Both the position numbers and the translations under genes were made by a program. From an uncultured Prevotellaceae bacterium (GTDB lineage Bacteria; Bacteroidota; Bacteroidia; Bacteroidales; Bacteroidaceae), in the NCBI GenBank assembly GCA_946410305.1, contig CAMJZV010000003.1, positions 114,887 through 178,886 on the forward strand: 64,000 bases of DNA. Direction: 5' to 3'. The notes under the pieces are model-generated. The model did no database searches. It was not told the origin of the DNA and was given only the letters and a program-made list of their open reading frames with translations. Below are positions 62,901-64,000 of the stretch, one piece after another. The first letter of the stretch is position 1. Each line of letters starts with the position of its first letter.

Positions 62901-63178
62901 GCGGTCTGACCACCAAAGGCCAACAGAATGCCATCAGGCCGTTCCTTCTTGATAATCTCTGTAACAAAATGAGTGGTGACGGGTTGGAAATAAACCTTGT
63001 CGGCAATACCTTCAGAAGTCTGAATGGTAGCGATGTTGGGGTTTACTAACACGGAAGAGATTCCTTCCTCACGTAAAGCTTTCAGTGCTTGGGAGCCAGA
63101 ATAGTCAAACTCACCAGCTTGTCCGATTTTCAAAGCGCCAGAACCTAAGACCAGCACCTTCTTGAGTTTTTTTGTCAT
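59912..63178 (-). CDS. carB: Carbamoyl-phosphate synthase large subunit
   Basis: About 1088 residues from ATG 63178 (MTKKLKKVLVLGSGALKIGQAGEFDYSG); the track start adds 27 residues upstream of the -7 box. Two ATP-grasp halves (GKEIEFECIRD-type block as GWKEIEFECIRDAND, and TKEIEFDAVADKGE), oligomerisation domain, second GSGAYRIGSSVEFDWCSV lobe, and a C-terminal MGS-like allosteric domain (GKVSLLEPAQNLVKKGYKVFATGGTAKFFND). It makes carbamoyl phosphate for pyrimidine and arginine synthesis together with CarA, which is not in the window. Confidence 0.97.
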   Translation of the reverse strand: MTKKLKKVLVLGSGALKIGQAGEFDYSGSQALKALREEGISSVLVNPNIATIQTSEGIADKVYFQPVTTHFVTEIIKKERPDGILLAFGGQTALNCGTELYQKGILKEYGVEVLGTSVEAIMNTEDRDLFVKKLDEIQLKTPVSHAVENMEDALKAAHEIGFPIMIRSAYALGGLGSGICPDEKAFKELAESAFTFAPQILVEESLKGWKEIEFECIRDANDHCFTVASMENFDPLGIHTGESIVVAPTCSLKEEQVKMLQEITIKCVRHLGIVGECNIQFAFNAETNDYRIIEINARLSRSSALASKATGYPLAFVAAKIALGYTLDQIGEMGTTSSAYVAPSLDYMICKIPRWDLTKFAGVSRQIGSSMKSVGEIMSIGRSFEEMIQKGLRMIGQGMHGFVGNDHTKFDNLDDALQNPTDLRIFAIAQALEDGYSVERIEELTKIDVWFLERLKHIVDLKHELQKYNKLEELPAELLLEVKQCGFSDFQIARFVLKTQGTNMEKENLKVREYRKQMGVMPSVKRIPTVASEHPELTNYLYFTYTHTPAFATPDSKPYQPAHDISYYKNEKSVIVLGSGAYRIGSSVEFDWCSVNAINTARKLGYKSIMINYNPETVSTDYDMCDRLYFDELSLERVLDVIDLESPRGVIVSVGGQIPNNLAMKLHRQGVPVLGTSPVDIDRAENRDKFSAMLDKLGIDQPAWRALTSFEDVKQFVDEVGYPVLVRPSYVLSGAAMNVCYDDEELHRFLNMATEVSKEFPVVISKFMTETKEIEFDAVADKGEVVEYAISEHVEYAGVHSGDATMVFPAQHIYFSTIRQIKKIARKIAAELNISGPFNIQFLAKNREVKVIECNLRASRSFPFVSKILKRNFIETATKIMLDAPYSRPDSSEFDIDRIGVKASQFSFARLQNADPVLGVDMSSTGEVGCLGDDLNEAMLNALIATGYRMPKPGANILISSGGAKGKVSLLEPAQNLVKKGYKVFATGGTAKFFNDNGVAATAVAWPDEEGENNVMNMIADHQFDLIINVPKNHTKRELTNGYRIRRGAIDHNIPLMTNVRLAKAFIEAFTAMSQDDIKIKSWQEYNS

Positions 63179-63216
63179 ATCGTTTGCTGAGTTGTTGATG
63201 TCGTTATTCTGGGCTG

Positions 63217-63224
63217 CAAAGGTA
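63217..63224 (-). promoter_or_regulatory. -7 box TACCTTTG for carB
   Basis: Reverse-strand TAnnTTTG match 38 bp before ATG 63178. Confidence 0.6.
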
Positions 63225-63274
63225 CGAAGAAAATGAGAAATAGCAAAGGGATTTTTCATTTTTCTTATAAAAAA

Positions 63275-63304
63275 TGTAGGGAAGACACTTCTGCCTTCCC
63301 TACA
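63275..63304 (-). terminator. Terminator of rpsA
   Basis: Perfect 10-bp stem TGTAGGGAAG/CTTCCCTACA with a 10-nt loop, followed on the minus strand by a T-rich run. Separates rpsA from carB. Confidence 0.85.
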
Positions 63305-63324
63305 CCTTAATATATATGCGCGAA

Positions 63325-64000
63325 TTATTCGCCTTTCTCCATCTGAGCCTTCAGCTGAGCCAGAACGTCGATGTCGCCCAGTGTTGTGCTGGCAGCAACA
63401 TTCTCGATCTTTGGAGTGTCAGCCTTTGGAGCGCGAGCCTTCTTAGCGGCAGCCTTCTTCTCCTCACGCTGAGGATCCTCGAAGGTGCGGCTGTGAGAGA
63501 GGATGATGCGCTTGCTGTCCTTGTTGAACTCGATAACCTTGAAGGGCAGAACCTCACCAGCCTGAGCCTGTGAACCGTCCTCCTTCTGCAGGTGCTTAGG
63601 AGTAGCGAAGCCTTCTACATTCTCAGCGAGAGATACTACAGCGCCCTTCTCGAGCAGCTCAGTGATCTTACCCTCGTGGATAGAACCAACGGTGTACTTC
63701 TCCTCGAATACATCCCAAGGATTGTCCTCGAGCTGCTTGTGGCCGAGAGAAAGACGGCGGTTCTCCTTGTCGATGTCGAGAACGATAACGTCGATCTCAG
63801 CACCAACCTGAGTGAACTCTGAAGGATGCTTAACCTTCTTGGTCCAGCTGAGGTCGCTGATGTGGATCAGACCGTCAACACCTTCCTCAAGCTCTACGAA
63901 TACACCGAAGTTAGTGAAGTTGCGAACGCGAGCGGTGTGCTTGCTGCCAACAGGATACTTCACCTCGATAGCCTCCCAAGGATCTTCCTTCAGCTGCTTG
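63325..64000 (-). CDS. rpsA: 30S ribosomal protein S1 (N-terminal part outside the window)
   Basis: The frame is open to the right edge; the track ATG at 63963 is internal. About 224 residues of the C-terminal part are visible, with two S1 RNA-binding repeats: PVGSKHTARVRNFTNFGVFV...HISDLSW and YTVGSIHEGKITELLEKGAV...ILSHSR. The last about 50 residues are Ala/Lys/Glu-rich (REEKKAAAKKARAPKAD). S1 is an mRNA-binding protein of the small subunit; the variable tail is typical of Bacteroidota S1. Ends at a strong hairpin terminator. Confidence 0.96.
   Translation of the reverse strand, partial: KQLKEDPWEAIEVKYPVGSKHTARVRNFTNFGVFVELEEGVDGLIHISDLSWTKKVKHPSEFTQVGAEIDVIVLDIDKENRRLSLGHKQLEDNPWDVFEEKYTVGSIHEGKITELLEKGAVVSLAENVEGFATPKHLQKEDGSQAQAGEVLPFKVIEFNKDSKRIILSHSRTFEDPQREEKKAAAKKARAPKADTPKIENVAASTTLGDIDVLAQLKAQMEKGE

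Overview
The window looks like chromosomal DNA from a Bacteroidota organism, most likely Prevotellaceae (Prevotella/Segatella/Xylanibacter type). The signs are a SusD-family lipoprotein with surface lipoproteins and TonB-dependent outer-membrane proteins, almost no classical Shine-Dalgarno sites, many TAnnTTTG -7 boxes, and typical families of this group (DUF6377 regulator, DUF5689 lipoprotein, type B L31, eukaryote-like GlgB, RsbU/RsbW/STAS operon). This is inferred from gene content; no database was searched. No rRNA, tRNA or CRISPR array was seen.

Layout. 1-8.9 kb: the 3' part of a beta-glucan utilization locus (SusD, a surface glycan-binding lipoprotein with duplicated modules, GH16 endo-glucanase, GH3 glucosidase), closed by a terminator and followed by a membrane TPR/DUF6377 regulator. 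9-18 kb: a DUF4890 envelope protein, aroB, a Gly-rich-tailed beta-barrel receptor, a TrpB2-type enzyme, a sodium:solute symporter and a convergent AraC regulator carrying a decayed histidine-kinase ATPase domain; then a candidate small RNA. 18.3-23 kb: gpx-trxB, a secreted DNA/RNA endonuclease lipoprotein, L31, and a REP-associated tyrosine transposase (RAYT) flanked by two direct REP hairpins and preceded by a 198-bp inverted-repeat element. 23-31.8 kb: two OB-fold-like/DUF5689 lipoproteins and a TonB-dependent receptor, divergent from a secreted EEP-family nuclease, uridine kinase and histidine phosphatase. Together with the nearby secreted endonuclease and a 5'-nucleotidase at 36 kb, this reads as a possible extracellular nucleic-acid scavenging locus. 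31.6-48.4 kb: a His-rich secreted protein, trmN6, MORN-GH25 lysozyme, nudC, 5'-nucleotidase, J-domain protein, kdsB, a MORN protein, YhcH, glgB, dapA, AraC, and a four-gene partner-switching operon (SpoIIE phosphatase, RsbW-like, STAS, ATPase).

48.4-54.5 kb is an accessory, AT-richer island: a two-small-ORF cassette between 19-bp direct repeats, a RelB-PIN toxin-antitoxin pair, a membrane protein ending in an FtsK-gamma-like DNA-binding domain without a motor, two unknown proteins, a lipoprotein, and a gene-free 1.1 kb with a large imperfect inverted repeat. 54.5-64 kb returns to housekeeping genes: thrS, nspC, trmD, a patatin, ndk, carB and the 3' part of rpsA.

A recurring theme is short palindromic or tandem repeats inside or against genes and kept in frame (aroB twice, the symporter, nspC, the RAYT gene itself, the end of trmD). 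The most unusual items are the RAYT with a DprA/SLOG-like C-terminal domain, the membrane FtsK-gamma protein, the in-frame repeat insertions, the candidate sRNA at 18.1 kb, and the nucleic-acid scavenging hypothesis.
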